A DNA stretch of 64,000 bases from Paenibacillus sp. UNC451MF (GTDB lineage Bacteria; Bacillota; Bacilli; Paenibacillales; NBRC-103111): contig NZ_JMLS01000001.1 of the NCBI RefSeq assembly GCF_000686845.1, positions 434,001-498,000 of the forward strand. Direction: 5' to 3'. Shown here piece by piece: positions 9,201-16,187 of the stretch. The position numbers and the translations under genes were made by a program. The notes under the pieces were generated by a model. It searched no databases and was not told where the DNA came from. It saw nothing but the letters and a program-made list of their open reading frames with translations. Each line of letters begins with the position of its first letter. Positions within the stretch are counted from its first letter, which is position 1.

Positions 9201-9748
9201 TTCCGATTATTGCAATGACAGCCAACGTTATCCGCAATGACCATGAGAAATATATGCAAATCGGCATGAACGATATTATTACAAAGCCGCTAGAGATCGA
9301 GCCAATGTTTGCGACGCTTCGCAAATGGCTTCGAGATTCGGACAATCATTCGGTCAGCCTAACTTCTGAAGGCTCTGCAGCCGAAGTGAGCGATTCGTTA
9401 CCTAGTCTGGAAGGGATCGATGTTAGAAGAGTGGTCAACCGTTTGAACGGTCGAGTGTCTATCTTTAGGCAAATGATAAAGACGTTTGAGCGGGACTATG
9501 TTGATTTTATTGCCCAGCTTCAGCACTCCTTGCAGGAGGGAAAAGCTAACGAAGCTCTGCGGCTCGTGCATACATTGAAAGGAGCAGCGGGGAATCTTGC
9601 AGCAGGGCAGCTGGAAACAGCCGCAAGCAGGCTGGAGACCGTAATGCTGGCAACAGGGGCAGTAGACCCGTTATCACTGGAGAAAGCAATGGAAGAGGTT
9701 GAGCACTGCCTCGAGCAATTGCTTGCTTCTATACATTCCTCCCACTGA
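6278..9748 (+). CDS. Hybrid sensor histidine kinase (dCACHE-like, HAMP, PAS, HisKA, HATPase, REC, REC, Hpt)
   Basis: ATG 6278 is chosen because AGGGG lies six bases upstream; this gives 1156 residues. Membrane helix at about 9-29, an extracytoplasmic sensor of about 245 residues (dCACHE-like), second helix at about 276-301, HAMP to about 350, PAS at about 361-481, HisKA with phospho-acceptor His514 in MSHEIRTPLNG, HATPase at about 618-733 (NAVKFTPKG, DTGVGI, GTGLGL), receiver 1 with Asp805, receiver 2 with Asp951, and an Hpt domain with His1098 in HTLKGAAGN. Both receivers keep their Asp and Lys, so a full internal phosphorelay looks intact. The output could be the OmpR-type regulator upstream, reached via Hpt. 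The ligand is unknown. Confidence 0.93.
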   Translation: MRSLSIRNKMMILVSLITSISLLFIGISSYRTAKQQIVNALQENATAKVLSRSYNLSAWIETKLAEVEVMSRTSQVRYGTDSERMDYLRKEVERSKGVFYDLGFAELGGSLTMTSGDVMNISTSSTFLKVLQGTSVVSDVFRGSTPNSGMLFTLQVPVYGENDKMIGIISALMSVESSFRLHTDFRVGNSDTIMMFTRDGTIIYHPDAWMVGYANIKHTDSPFKSIVTEILTNEYGYTQVMRGKEEQLIFYSSILGTPWHMVLQVPIQEFEKPLGVLLVKTVLTIMVMEFVMLWLITVLFNREILRIREITSITAQAAEGQFDITPIEVHNEDEISTLASSVNGMMVQLKLLFERLEAIINQNDFAIISLDSNYTINYFSKSAEKLLGYTAEEVLNKETPLLFHDPEQIQEVAKQLTEQLGRPVAPDLSVFKELRNNQFAYDRNWYFIRKDGSRVAVSHNSNGIRDRAGRFIGVVAISRDITEQIRMQQELVHAKLAAEEADSAKGAFLARMSHEIRTPLNGIIGLSQLMHKTELSDVQSDYLRNITASSQTLLRIINDILDFSKMEAGKFELDHIVFHLEDSIHRLSETISVFLGGKEQFEFIIETPERMPNGLIGDPLRLEQVLLNLCSNAVKFTPKGQVVVKIELVEELHDSVLLQISVNDTGVGISRELMDHLFEPFTQADGSMSRKFGGTGLGLVISSFLIEKMGGTLEVDSEFGVGSSFHFTIRFKRSKQSEAISYRLSEPEEIPVWIVEDNTAMREHLCTMLQSYGLKPYPMCSWKEAYAKLQLAAQSDPQCRIAVMDMEMPDMYGPETWKAFQKAAGAAGMITLAMTTVFGREEMLGMSVEDRPDGIILKPFSRPELFRTIEAALDRYVAPGEEHGEKDRRTTDRSKAIVSAKRILLVEDNEINQQVAYEMLHQHGYEVEVAGNGKEALLKLEQSEWDLVLMDVHMPEMDGCEATQVIRSIPRFEHIPIIAMTANVIRNDHEKYMQIGMNDIITKPLEIEPMFATLRKWLRDSDNHSVSLTSEGSAAEVSDSLPSLEGIDVRRVVNRLNGRVSIFRQMIKTFERDYVDFIAQLQHSLQEGKANEALRLVHTLKGAAGNLAAGQLETAASRLETVMLATGAVDPLSLEKAMEEVEHCLEQLLASIHSSH

Positions 9749-9771
9749 ATCACCGCTTTGCATCTAATACG

Positions 9772-9804
9772 AAGCCTCTACTAATATACGGTAGAGGCTT
9801 TTTT
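9772..9804 (+). terminator. Rho-independent terminator
   Basis: AAGCCTCTAC (9772-9781) pairs with GTAGAGGCTT (9791-9800), followed by TTTT. It ends the sensor kinase transcript. Confidence 0.9.
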
Positions 9805-9901
9805 AACCGGCATGGGTTGCAGCCCAGGTTGAACGGTTATGAGGACATTCGCCTTTTTTGGGAAGCCAAGATAAGCGCCCATTAGGTAATAGAGGCAAAC
9901 G

Positions 9902-9910
9902 CATATGTTA
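9902..9910 (+). promoter_or_regulatory. Sigma-K-like -10 element
   Basis: CATATGTTA matches the sigma-K -10 consensus CATANNNTA. No clear -35 AC at the usual spacing. It is 83 bases before the Arg-rich gene. The same nine bases occur on the other strand at 12328-12336 ahead of the small-protein operon, which strengthens both calls. Confidence 0.4.
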
Positions 9911-9992
9911 TCACTAGGGTAAAGCACAAAATGAGGAAGCAAACATAGAAACCAGGTAATATCCCAAATTGAGACTTTGGAGGCGTGAATGC

Positions 9993-10295
9993 ATGCGATT
10001 AAGGAAAAGGCGTGTAGCAAAGAAAGCCGTTAAAAATAGAATCAGGGCCAGGAGGATTGTTCGCTCTAGGCTTAAGCGTAGAGGAAGACGTCCTGCATCT
10101 TCAATCAGAAGAAAACGTCTCATCACAAGAGCGAGAAGACGTCTTGTCTCTAGAGTAAGAAGAAGGCGTAGAGCCATAATTCGTAGAACTTCTTTGAAGA
10201 AAACATATCAGCAAGCCTATAACGAAGCATTTGACCAAAAATATAATGAAGGATTTAACGCAGGCTTTGCTCAAGGGCTTAAAGAGGGACAATAA
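9993..10295 (+). CDS. Arg-rich small basic protein with periodic Tyr/Phe-Gly tail (putative spore-surface protein)
   Basis: ATG 9993 with GGAGG upstream gives 100 residues (an upstream TTG at 9969 is less likely). Residues 1-70 hold 29 Arg and 8 Lys, with almost no acidic residues. Residues 72-99 are strictly periodic: an aromatic or Leu every four residues (Y72, Y76, F80, Y84, F88, F92, L96), and Gly at 87, 91, 95 and 99. The same Arg-rich plus Gly-periodic layout opens the 388-residue glycosyltransferase encoded at 13156-14322, and the Gly period opens all three CgeB proteins. It sits at the head of the spore-sugar locus behind a sigma-K-like element. I know no named family. A coat protein or scaffold is inferred. 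Confidence 0.75.
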   Translation: MRLRKRRVAKKAVKNRIRARRIVRSRLKRRGRRPASSIRRKRLITRARRRLVSRVRRRRRAIIRRTSLKKTYQQAYNEAFDQKYNEGFNAGFAQGLKEGQ

Positions 10296-10344
10296 TACAT
10301 TTGAAAGGAAATTAATTCCATATAAAAATGAAAGAGGCCTAAAT

Positions 10345-10407
10345 ATGCTGATTTCCGACAAAGCTAATAAGGAAGCTATGCCTGAAGAAGGAAGTCTGGG
10401 CTTATGA
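10345..10407 (+). CDS. Possible 20-residue leader peptide coupled to the next gene
   Basis: ATG 10345, with AGAGG seven bases upstream, opens a 20-codon frame ending in TGA at 10405-10407; the TGA overlaps the ATG of the reductase gene (ATGA). The peptide starts MLISDKANKEAMPEEG. The overlap suggests translational coupling, but so short a frame may arise by chance. Confidence 0.3.
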   Translation: MLISDKANKEAMPEEGSLGL

Positions 10408-11249
10408 GAATATTAATCATTGGCGGTGAAGAAATCGTCGGACGTGTGCTTGTTCCTTATTTGCTTCAGGAGACCCGGCATGAAGTGTTCTACACAACGA
10501 GACTAAAAGGAAAAGAGCGTAAGGGATTATATTTAAATCCGAGCGATGAAGCGATGGTTGAAAAATTAGTCGAGATCGTAACACCCGATGTCATCGTGAA
10601 TGGAACGAGTATTATGAATGATATGGCCCGGCTGCATGAAATTGAAGCATACCGGATTAACGGCTTGCTGCCTCATCAGCTAGCCCGGCTGGCGGATCAA
10701 CGTAAAATTCGTTTTATTCATATGAGCACGGATGGCGTATTCTCGGGGGTCCGAGGACATTATGAGGAACGCCATGTCCCGGAAGGAACCTCGGTTTATG
10801 CCAAGACCAAGGCACTTGGTGAAATTAAGGGCACACCCCATTTAACGATACGGGTATCGATTGTCGGACCGGAAGGGGGGGAGGGGATTGGACTTCTTGA
10901 TTGGTTTTTGAGGCAAAAGGAGGTCCGGGGCTTCATTAATGTTCCTTGGAACGGATTAACCTCCCTGGAAGTTGCGAAATTTATCCATTATGTACTGGAA
11001 CGTGGCCGAAGATTGAATGGAATTATTCATCTGACAGCCCCGGAAAGGATTAGTAAATATGATTTACTTTTACTAATCAGGAGCCTGTACGAAAGGTCGG
11101 ATATTACCATTCAGCCTAACGATGCGGTTGAATTGGATCGAACTCTTAAAAGCACGCGTCGGGACGTCGGTTACCGAGTCCCTTCTTACGTGGATATGTT
11201 GACGGAGCTGCGTGATTGGATGCGGAGTAATGCCACGCTTGCTAAGTGA
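10404..11249 (+). CDS. RmlD-like NAD(P)-dependent sugar-nucleotide reductase/epimerase
   Basis: 281 residues of the extended SDR fold. The N-terminal strand ILIIGGEEIVG replaces the usual GxxGxxG, STDGVFSG resembles the RmlD STDYVFDG motif, and YAKTK supplies the catalytic Tyr and Lys (YxxxK). It resembles dTDP-4-dehydrorhamnose reductase, but the canonical rmlD is a separate gene at 17206, so this enzyme probably reduces or epimerises another nucleotide sugar or has drifted in substrate. It lies downstream of the Arg-rich gene without a terminator and faces the minus-strand glycosyltransferase operon. A role in spore-surface sugar synthesis is inferred from position. Confidence 0.8.
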   Translation: MRILIIGGEEIVGRVLVPYLLQETRHEVFYTTRLKGKERKGLYLNPSDEAMVEKLVEIVTPDVIVNGTSIMNDMARLHEIEAYRINGLLPHQLARLADQRKIRFIHMSTDGVFSGVRGHYEERHVPEGTSVYAKTKALGEIKGTPHLTIRVSIVGPEGGEGIGLLDWFLRQKEVRGFINVPWNGLTSLEVAKFIHYVLERGRRLNGIIHLTAPERISKYDLLLLIRSLYERSDITIQPNDAVELDRTLKSTRRDVGYRVPSYVDMLTELRDWMRSNATLAK

Positions 11250-11272
11250 CAGCATGTTGGATGATATGACTC

Positions 11273-11318
11273 AAGGGGAGAATGAAGTGCTCGTGAGGCC
11301 AACCACGTTTCTCCCCTT
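11273..11318. terminator. Bidirectional terminator between convergent genes
   Basis: AAGGGGAGAA (11273-11282) pairs with TTCTCCCCTT (11309-11318). It lies between the plus-strand reductase stop and the minus-strand 99-residue gene stop, with A/T runs on both flanks. Confidence 0.7.
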
Positions 11319-11339
11319 TATTTGCAGCCAAAAGACCGA

Positions 11340-11639
11340 CTATCTCGAATTGGAAATAGTCGGCGGGAAACGGCGCAGCTTCCGGTTAAGCCAGGGCTTA
11401 ACCGGCTTGCCGCGCTTTTTTCTTCTTATTTTCAGCCCGATCATTTTGACGGCTATCTGTCGCTGGTAGTTGCTGATCGACTCGATCTGTTCAACAAGTC
11501 CTTTGGCTACGTAATGAGAGCCTTCAACAACTTCGGCCATGCTTTCCATAATGACGGCCAAGGCGCGCTGACTTCGGGCCAATGATTTTAAAATATGCAG
11601 CTTAAGCTTTAATTGAATGTCTTCCTCATGGCGACTCAT
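11340..11639 (-). CDS. Small helical protein with basic tail, spore-surface locus
   Basis: 99 residues, start ATG at 11639 with GGAGG upstream on the minus strand; the start overlaps the stop of the preceding gene by four bases. The first 65 residues look alpha-helical (LKLKLHILKSLARSQRALAV), then a strongly basic tail (KIRRKKRGKPVKP). There are no Cys, no signal peptide and no known domain. It is last of three small genes in one minus-strand operon beside the glycosyltransferases. I do not recognise a family; overlap, ribosome site and conserved context support a real gene. Confidence 0.65.
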   Translation of the reverse strand: MSRHEEDIQLKLKLHILKSLARSQRALAVIMESMAEVVEGSHYVAKGLVEQIESISNYQRQIAVKMIGLKIRRKKRGKPVKPWLNRKLRRFPPTISNSR

Positions 11640-11974
11640 CTGGAGTTTCCTCCGAAGAAATCGTTAAAATCACCCGATATTTCACTGGAGTTACTGCTAT
11701 CGCCGCTATCCCCTAATATGGCTTGCAAATTTTTCGTTAATGCCTGTTCCATCTTTGTTAAGCCGTCTATGACATCGAGCAGCTGCTCATGGATTTCAAT
11801 AGAACGCTTGACTTGGTCGTTGTGATCGCCTAGATGAGAGGAATTCAGGTGGGAACACATCCATCGGCTGGAGCGGGTTGCTTCAAACGCTTTGGCTTCC
11901 AAAATTAAGGAAATATTTTTTTGAAAGCTTGCTGACGATTGCAGCAGCCTGCGGTAAGAGTTCGTTCTGCTCAA
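11636..11974 (-). CDS. Small helical protein, spore-surface locus
   Basis: 112 residues from a TTG start with GAGGG six bases before it. It is mostly helical (SFQKNISLILEAKAFEA; HEQLLDVIDGLTKMEQALTK) with a Ser/Asp/Gly-rich tail (GDSGDSSNSSE...). The tail chemistry is opposite to the basic tail of the next protein, so the two may interact by charge (inference). It overlaps the downstream gene by ATGA, indicating coupled translation. No recognised domain. Confidence 0.6.
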   Translation of the reverse strand: MSRTNSYRRLLQSSASFQKNISLILEAKAFEATRSSRWMCSHLNSSHLGDHNDQVKRSIEIHEQLLDVIDGLTKMEQALTKNLQAILGDSGDSSNSSEISGDFNDFFGGNSR

Positions 11975-12006
11975 AGCTAACCCTCGCTTTCCTGATCAAC
12001 TATTCA

Positions 12007-12294
12007 TTACTCTTCGCTTGCAGAGTCTATTTCTTTCATTACCATAAGGAGAGTATCGCCCAAGGTGTCGGCTAAATCGGCCAGACTGTTGAGATAGGCG
12101 GCAATATTTTTCGTTACATTGAGCGTATTGTCCGTTAACATCTCTATGCTTTCGAAAGAAGGGTTTTCATGCGGAATGCCATGAATAAATTGAGCGACGT
12201 GTATTGCGATATGACGCTGAGCCTCCAGGATTTTAGACATTTCCAGCTGGGAGACGGACATATTTTCAATGATATTATCTATTTGCCGTTGCAT
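12007..12294 (-). CDS. Small helical protein, first gene of a three-gene operon
   Basis: 95 residues, ATG preceded by GGGAGGGCGG. The sequence is predicted helical throughout (SQLEMSKILEAQRHIAIHV; NIAAYLNSLADLADTLGDTL), acidic overall, with no Cys and no signal peptide. A sigma-K-like -10 element lies 34 bases upstream on the same strand. It probably belongs with the two following small genes. The family is not recognised; a coiled-coil coat or assembly factor is a guess from context. Confidence 0.6.
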   Translation of the reverse strand: MQRQIDNIIENMSVSQLEMSKILEAQRHIAIHVAQFIHGIPHENPSFESIEMLTDNTLNVTKNIAAYLNSLADLADTLGDTLLMVMKEIDSASEE

Positions 12295-12327
12295 TTCCCG
12301 CCCTCCCTTCTATATAGGTTTCCACCA

Positions 12328-12336
12328 TAACATATG
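12328..12336 (-). promoter_or_regulatory. Sigma-K-like -10 element for the small-protein operon
   Basis: The minus strand reads CATATGTTA, matching CATANNNTA, and identical to the element at 9902-9910. A start about 8-10 bases downstream would leave a roughly 25-base leader carrying the ribosome site. The -35 region is not convincing. Confidence 0.4.
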
Positions 12337-12422
12337 CGGACTTTTCCCGATAAACCACGGCATTAGCCCATCGTAGGCTGAGTGTCGAGAAATTTCATGG
12401 TTGTTAGCGGAGGATGCTTCTC

Positions 12423-13151
12423 TTAGATAAAAGTGTGCGGGTCGACACCCCATTTTTCAACAAATTGATTGTAGTTGTGTTGGATAAGCTGTTGGACCCT
12501 TTGCTGCCCTTCTTTCTCAAAGCTGGCACTGCCATGATGGAATATGAAGGTATCACCGGCAATCATCAGACGAAATCCGGCTTGTCGGGCACGATAGCAG
12601 TAATCGTCATCCTCCAGATGGCCAGGCGAGAATCTTTCATCGAGTATGCCGATTCGGTTCATAAGCTCTCTCTTGAACAAGAAGCAAATCCCTACGATAC
12701 GTTCAGTCTGCTGCCATTTTGTGTTGTCAGGCTGATTGTAACGCTGTGCCATCTCCGTCACATTAGTAAAAGGATCATTTATTTGCTGTTTTCCGCTGGC
12801 GTAATTGGTTACAGGACCGACGATGCCGATATCCACAGAGCTGTAAAGGCAGCGTAGCATATGGTCCAGCCAACGTGGCGTAAGCAGGGTGTCGTTATTT
12901 AGCAGAAGCAGGGCGTCGCCAACGGCAACACGGAGACCAAAGTTGCAGGCTGCTGGAAATCCCCGGTTAAAAGGCAAAGAAATCAGTTTTACTTTTTCTT
13001 TAACACAATAATCAACGGAACCGTCATTTGAGCCATTATCCACGACTATAATCTCGAAAGCGGTTTTGGTGTGTTCACGGATGGACTCAATACAAGGCTT
13101 CAGCACATGAAGTCCGTTAAAGTTAGGGATGATGATGCTGGTCATTTGCAT
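12423..13151 (-). CDS. GT2-family glycosyltransferase (rhamnosyltransferase-like)
   Basis: The frame is open to 13244, but ATG 13151 has GGAGG upstream and begins MQMTSIIIPNFNG, the canonical GT-A start; 242 residues. SIIIPNFNGLHVLKPCIESI, VVDNGSNDGS, a NNDT metal-binding motif (DxD equivalent) and EDDDYCYRARQAGF place it with WcaE/RfbF-like GT2 enzymes that transfer dTDP-rhamnose or similar sugars. It starts four bases after the stop of the preceding gene, so it is third in the minus-strand operon. Likely role: a sugar of the spore-surface glycan, with dTDP-rhamnose made by the divergent rml genes. Confidence 0.9.
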   Translation of the reverse strand: MQMTSIIIPNFNGLHVLKPCIESIREHTKTAFEIIVVDNGSNDGSVDYCVKEKVKLISLPFNRGFPAACNFGLRVAVGDALLLLNNDTLLTPRWLDHMLRCLYSSVDIGIVGPVTNYASGKQQINDPFTNVTEMAQRYNQPDNTKWQQTERIVGICFLFKRELMNRIGILDERFSPGHLEDDDYCYRARQAGFRLMIAGDTFIFHHGSASFEKEGQQRVQQLIQHNYNQFVEKWGVDPHTFI

Positions 13152-13155
13152 AGTG

Positions 13156-14322
13156 CTATCCTCCTGCAAAAGCTCTTTTACGTTGGGTATCCACAAAGTC
13201 CAACCGTTCTCCGGATCGCTCGCTCGCCAGCTTAATGGCTTCAATATGGTCTCCGATGATGAGATCCGCCATTTTATTTTTCATTCCGACGTTTCCTTCA
13301 CGAAGCTTGTTACGTCGAATGACATTTATACTGCCTCCTATACCGATGTTCAGCCTGTTTATCGAAGCTAGTACTTGGGCTTTTGGAGGGACGATCAACG
13401 GATGGGCACCGATGGTTTCCACCGTTTTGCGAGATAAGGCGTGAGGTACGGCTGTCATTGAATTGGCCGCAAGGTCGGGACGGTGGAGTGCAACATTCAA
13501 AAATTGCTTCATGTAGGTGACAGAATCCAAACGGGCAAATGAAGATAGAAAAGGAGTCACATCGTTCAATGCGATATCCAATCCTTTCTCAATCCCATAA
13601 ATGAAAGGAATCAGACTCTCCGCTTGAATGGGGATATCACCGTCAAGGAATAACAAAATATCCGATTGTGCCATATTAGCTCCAATAGCGCGTCCTACAT
13701 CATGTCCTACCGCCTGTGGATAAGAAATGACCACAGCATGGGATAGGTTCCGGGTGATTTCAAAGCTCCGGTCGGTGGAGCCGTTTACGACAACATACAC
13801 TTCATCCAGAGGAAGCCGGTTTAATTGGTGAAGAATAGCGCCAATCGTATCCTCTTCATTCTTAACCGTGACGATAGCGGCAATGGATTTATTCGTTGGA
13901 ACGAGCAGCCAGTCGTGGGGATGCCTGCCCTTTGCTTTTTGGAAGCCGTGTACGTAGCCTTTGGCTGCATCCGCATAATGCTGCCAAGGCTTCCGTGTAA
14001 TGTTTAAAGAAGGGATTCGCTTCATCCAAAAGCGATTTAATGCTTTTTTTTGAAATGGATCCTGATCGATAGAATATAGAGCTGCGTCCTCTTTGCCTGC
14101 TGCCTTGCCGGATTGGTAGGAGCGTGAGAAGATCCTGACAGTCTTCGTTAGGAAACGTTTTTTCCTAAAAGCTCGAGGGGAAGCTCTGCGCCTTGCTCTT
14201 TTTTTTAGCATCATTTTGCCTTTAATGACCTTACGGGTCCTTGTTCGTGTTCGTCTTCGCATTGAATAAGGTTTTCTTTTGGGTGCAGCTTTTTTTGTCA
14301 ATCTTTTTAAATTAGGTTGCAT
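13156..14322 (-). CDS. GT2-like glycosyltransferase with Arg-rich, Gly-periodic N-terminus
   Basis: ATG 14322 is chosen (GAGGTGA eight bases upstream; the frame is open to 14400 inside the previous gene), giving 388 residues. Residues 1-75 are Arg/Lys-rich (RRRTRTRTRK, KKRARRRASPR); SYQSGKAAGKEDA and YADAAKGYVHGFQKAKG carry Gly spaced by four. From about 155 comes a GT-A domain: AAIVTVKNEEDTIGA, VVVNGSTDRS, DILLFLDGDIP. It is about 50% similar by eye to the next enzyme upstream in its catalytic half (GHDVGR, PHALSRK, VPPKAQ, IIGDHIEAI). The N-terminus looks like a fusion with the type of module encoded alone at 9993. Confidence 0.85.
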   Translation of the reverse strand: MQPNLKRLTKKAAPKRKPYSMRRRTRTRTRKVIKGKMMLKKRARRRASPRAFRKKRFLTKTVRIFSRSYQSGKAAGKEDAALYSIDQDPFQKKALNRFWMKRIPSLNITRKPWQHYADAAKGYVHGFQKAKGRHPHDWLLVPTNKSIAAIVTVKNEEDTIGAILHQLNRLPLDEVYVVVNGSTDRSFEITRNLSHAVVISYPQAVGHDVGRAIGANMAQSDILLFLDGDIPIQAESLIPFIYGIEKGLDIALNDVTPFLSSFARLDSVTYMKQFLNVALHRPDLAANSMTAVPHALSRKTVETIGAHPLIVPPKAQVLASINRLNIGIGGSINVIRRNKLREGNVGMKNKMADLIIGDHIEAIKLASERSGERLDFVDTQRKRAFAGG

Positions 14323-14327
14323 TCTTA

Positions 14328-15098
14328 TCACCTCACTAAGGAGCGGTTTCTGGTTAAATCCGAATGATGTGCCCGTTCGTTGGTAGCTTGGGTCAACCAA
14401 TGTATGGCTTCCAGATGATCGCCTACTATTAAATCGCGAAGCGGATCGATTCCCTTGCTTCTGCGACGTATGGGATTGAGTGCACTGACATTGACATGAT
14501 GGATGGCCTGCACTCGAAGCTGTTTCACCATGGCTATCGTTTGCGCTTTGGGAGGGACGGACAGGTTCTCCGCACCTATCGCATTCAGAGCTTTACGACT
14601 TAGAGCATGAGGTATCGCAGTCATAGAAGATCCGCGCAGATCACCTCGCCCTAGCATACTGTTCAAAGCGTGCTTCGCCAGTACGACAGGATGCACTTTA
14701 TGCGTATGAACGGGACCGGAATATCGGTTCAGAGCAACATCTACACCTCGATGAACGGCATGAATAAAGGGAAAGAGCTGGACTGCCGGGATAACGATAT
14801 CACCATCTATAAACAATAAGATATCTCCTGAAGCATGCTGAGCGCCTACACTTCGTCCCACATCATGCCCTAGAGGATGCTCATAGCTTATGACCCTGGC
14901 CCCGCTGGCTTGAGCAATTTCTTTAGAGCCGTCGGTGGAACCGTTAGCTACCACAATGATTTCTAGAGGTTTGAGCTTTCGCGCTTCTCTTAGCACCGAA
15001 CGTAATGTTCGTTTCTCGTTCATCACCGGAATAATAACCGACACTCTGGAAGAGGATGGAGAGATGGCTGCTGACACGGACTTGCGTTGTCGCCGCAT
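14328..15098 (-). CDS. GT2-family glycosyltransferase
   Basis: 256 residues. After a short basic start (MRRQRKS) comes VSVIIPVMNEKRTL, VVANGSTDGSKE, GHDVGRSVGAQ and DILLFIDGDIVIP, a complete GT-A nucleotide-sugar site with DGD as the metal motif. It is a paralogue of the catalytic half of the next gene, sharing PHALSRKA, VPPKAQTI and IVGDHLEAIH. GAGGAG precedes the ATG. It is first of three glycosyltransferase genes, transcribed divergently from rmlA, with a sigma-K-like -10 in the gap. It likely decorates coat or exosporium proteins in the mother cell (inference). Confidence 0.88.
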   Translation of the reverse strand: MRRQRKSVSAAISPSSSRVSVIIPVMNEKRTLRSVLREARKLKPLEIIVVANGSTDGSKEIAQASGARVISYEHPLGHDVGRSVGAQHASGDILLFIDGDIVIPAVQLFPFIHAVHRGVDVALNRYSGPVHTHKVHPVVLAKHALNSMLGRGDLRGSSMTAIPHALSRKALNAIGAENLSVPPKAQTIAMVKQLRVQAIHHVNVSALNPIRRRSKGIDPLRDLIVGDHLEAIHWLTQATNERAHHSDLTRNRSLVR

Positions 15099-15164
15099 TT
15101 GTTATACAACTCCTCTCATCGGATATTGTGGCAAAGTTAGGTAAATATAGATTCGTACAATAGC

Positions 15165-15173
15165 TATCTTATG
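15165..15173 (-). promoter_or_regulatory. Sigma-K-like -10 element for the glycosyltransferase operon
   Basis: The minus strand reads CATAAGATA, matching CATANNNTA, 67 bases before the ATG at 15098. The -35 position lacks a clear AC. Supported mainly by recurrence at other operons in the locus. Confidence 0.35.
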
Positions 15174-15226
15174 TACTTTTGTCACGGGAGAGAGGGCTAT
15201 AGCATATAGGGGATGAAAAGGGCGGG

Positions 15227-15356
15227 GAATGTATGCATAGATGCATTCGAATGGGGAGGCAATTACATTATTATGACTGTCCGAAAAATTGGGGAGTCTG
15301 TTCGTTCGGGTGTCGGAGGTAAAGCTAATTGGGTACCGGACAACAGCCAATTTTTC
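15227..15356. other. Structured leader of the rml operon (366-base gap)
   Basis: The 366 bases between the divergent GT operon and rmlA hold a 22-bp imperfect palindrome at 15227-15248 (GAATG...CATTC) and a perfect 10-bp inverted repeat, GAAAAATTGG (15283-15292) and CCAATTTTTC (15347-15356), with an inner TGTCC/GGACA pair. The frame of rmlA stays open back to 15213, but no ribosome site supports that earlier start, so I treat it as leader. A sigma-K-like -10 for the plus strand was not found with confidence. Confidence 0.4.
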
Positions 15357-15464
15357 CTATTATACGGTATTCGTCTATATGCATATGTCTGTACGAGAAT
15401 ATCATTAACTAGAGTGTGTGCCGCAAGCTGGAGGCATAAGCCGAAAGGAAAGGAGTCGTGTGCA

Positions 15465-16187
15465 TTGAGAGGAGTTATTTTGGCCGGTGGTACGGGAACG
15501 AGATTGCGTCCACTGACGAACATTGTGAACAAACATCTGCTACCCGTAGGAAAATACCCGATGATTCATTACGCCATAGACAAAATGGTATCGCTCGGCA
15601 TCAAGCAAATTCTTCTGGTCATTGGCAAACAATCCGCCGGTTTATTTACAGAATATATAGGAAGCGGCCAGCAGTGGGGGGTCAACATATCATACAAAAT
15701 TCAGGAGCAGGCCGGAGGCATTGCGGAGGCGTTGGCTATGGCGGAGGATTTTATTCCGGCTGAAGAAAAGATGCTGGTCATTCTCGGAGACAATTTATTC
15801 CAGGATGATCTGCAGGAAGCGGTCGTGAAGTATAAGAAGCAACCACAGGGTGCGCATGTTTTTTTGAAAAAAGTGTCTGATCCTACCCGTTATGGGGTAC
15901 CCATATGGGAGGGAGAACGGATTGCCTTTATAGAAGAAAAGCCCGCAGATCCTCAGTCTCACTTCTGCGTCACAGGCATTTATATGTATGATTCGCAGGT
16001 TTTCGATATCATCCGTACGGTGAAGCCTTCTTCCAGAGGAGAACTGGAAATAACGGATGTGAATAACGCGTATGCTGCAAAACGCGAGCTATCTTACAGT
16101 ATTTTAACCGGTTGGTGGACCGACGCGGGGACGCATTCCTCCTTGCAGCAGGCCACCTCGCAGTTGACTGGACGTGGTGCGGAGTGA
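15465..16187 (+). CDS. rmlA: Glucose-1-phosphate thymidylyltransferase (SpsI/RmlA short form)
   Basis: TTG 15465 with AAAGGAG upstream gives 240 residues starting RGVILAGGTGTRLRPLT, the nucleotidyltransferase pyrophosphorylase signature. NKHLLPVGKYPMIHYAID, LGDNLF and EEKPADP are all in place. It makes dTDP-glucose from dTTP and glucose-1-phosphate, the first step of dTDP-rhamnose synthesis. It is the short SpsI-like type, not the ~290-residue RmlA. Its stop overlaps the start of rmlB by four bases. First gene of an apparent seven-gene operon through the three CgeB genes. Confidence 0.93.
   Translation: MRGVILAGGTGTRLRPLTNIVNKHLLPVGKYPMIHYAIDKMVSLGIKQILLVIGKQSAGLFTEYIGSGQQWGVNISYKIQEQAGGIAEALAMAEDFIPAEEKMLVILGDNLFQDDLQEAVVKYKKQPQGAHVFLKKVSDPTRYGVPIWEGERIAFIEEKPADPQSHFCVTGIYMYDSQVFDIIRTVKPSSRGELEITDVNNAYAAKRELSYSILTGWWTDAGTHSSLQQATSQLTGRGAE

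Noticed and set aside
15213-15464. 84-codon N-terminal extension of rmlA
   Set aside because: The family starts at RGVILAGG, and TTG 15465 has the ribosome site; the extension has no support.
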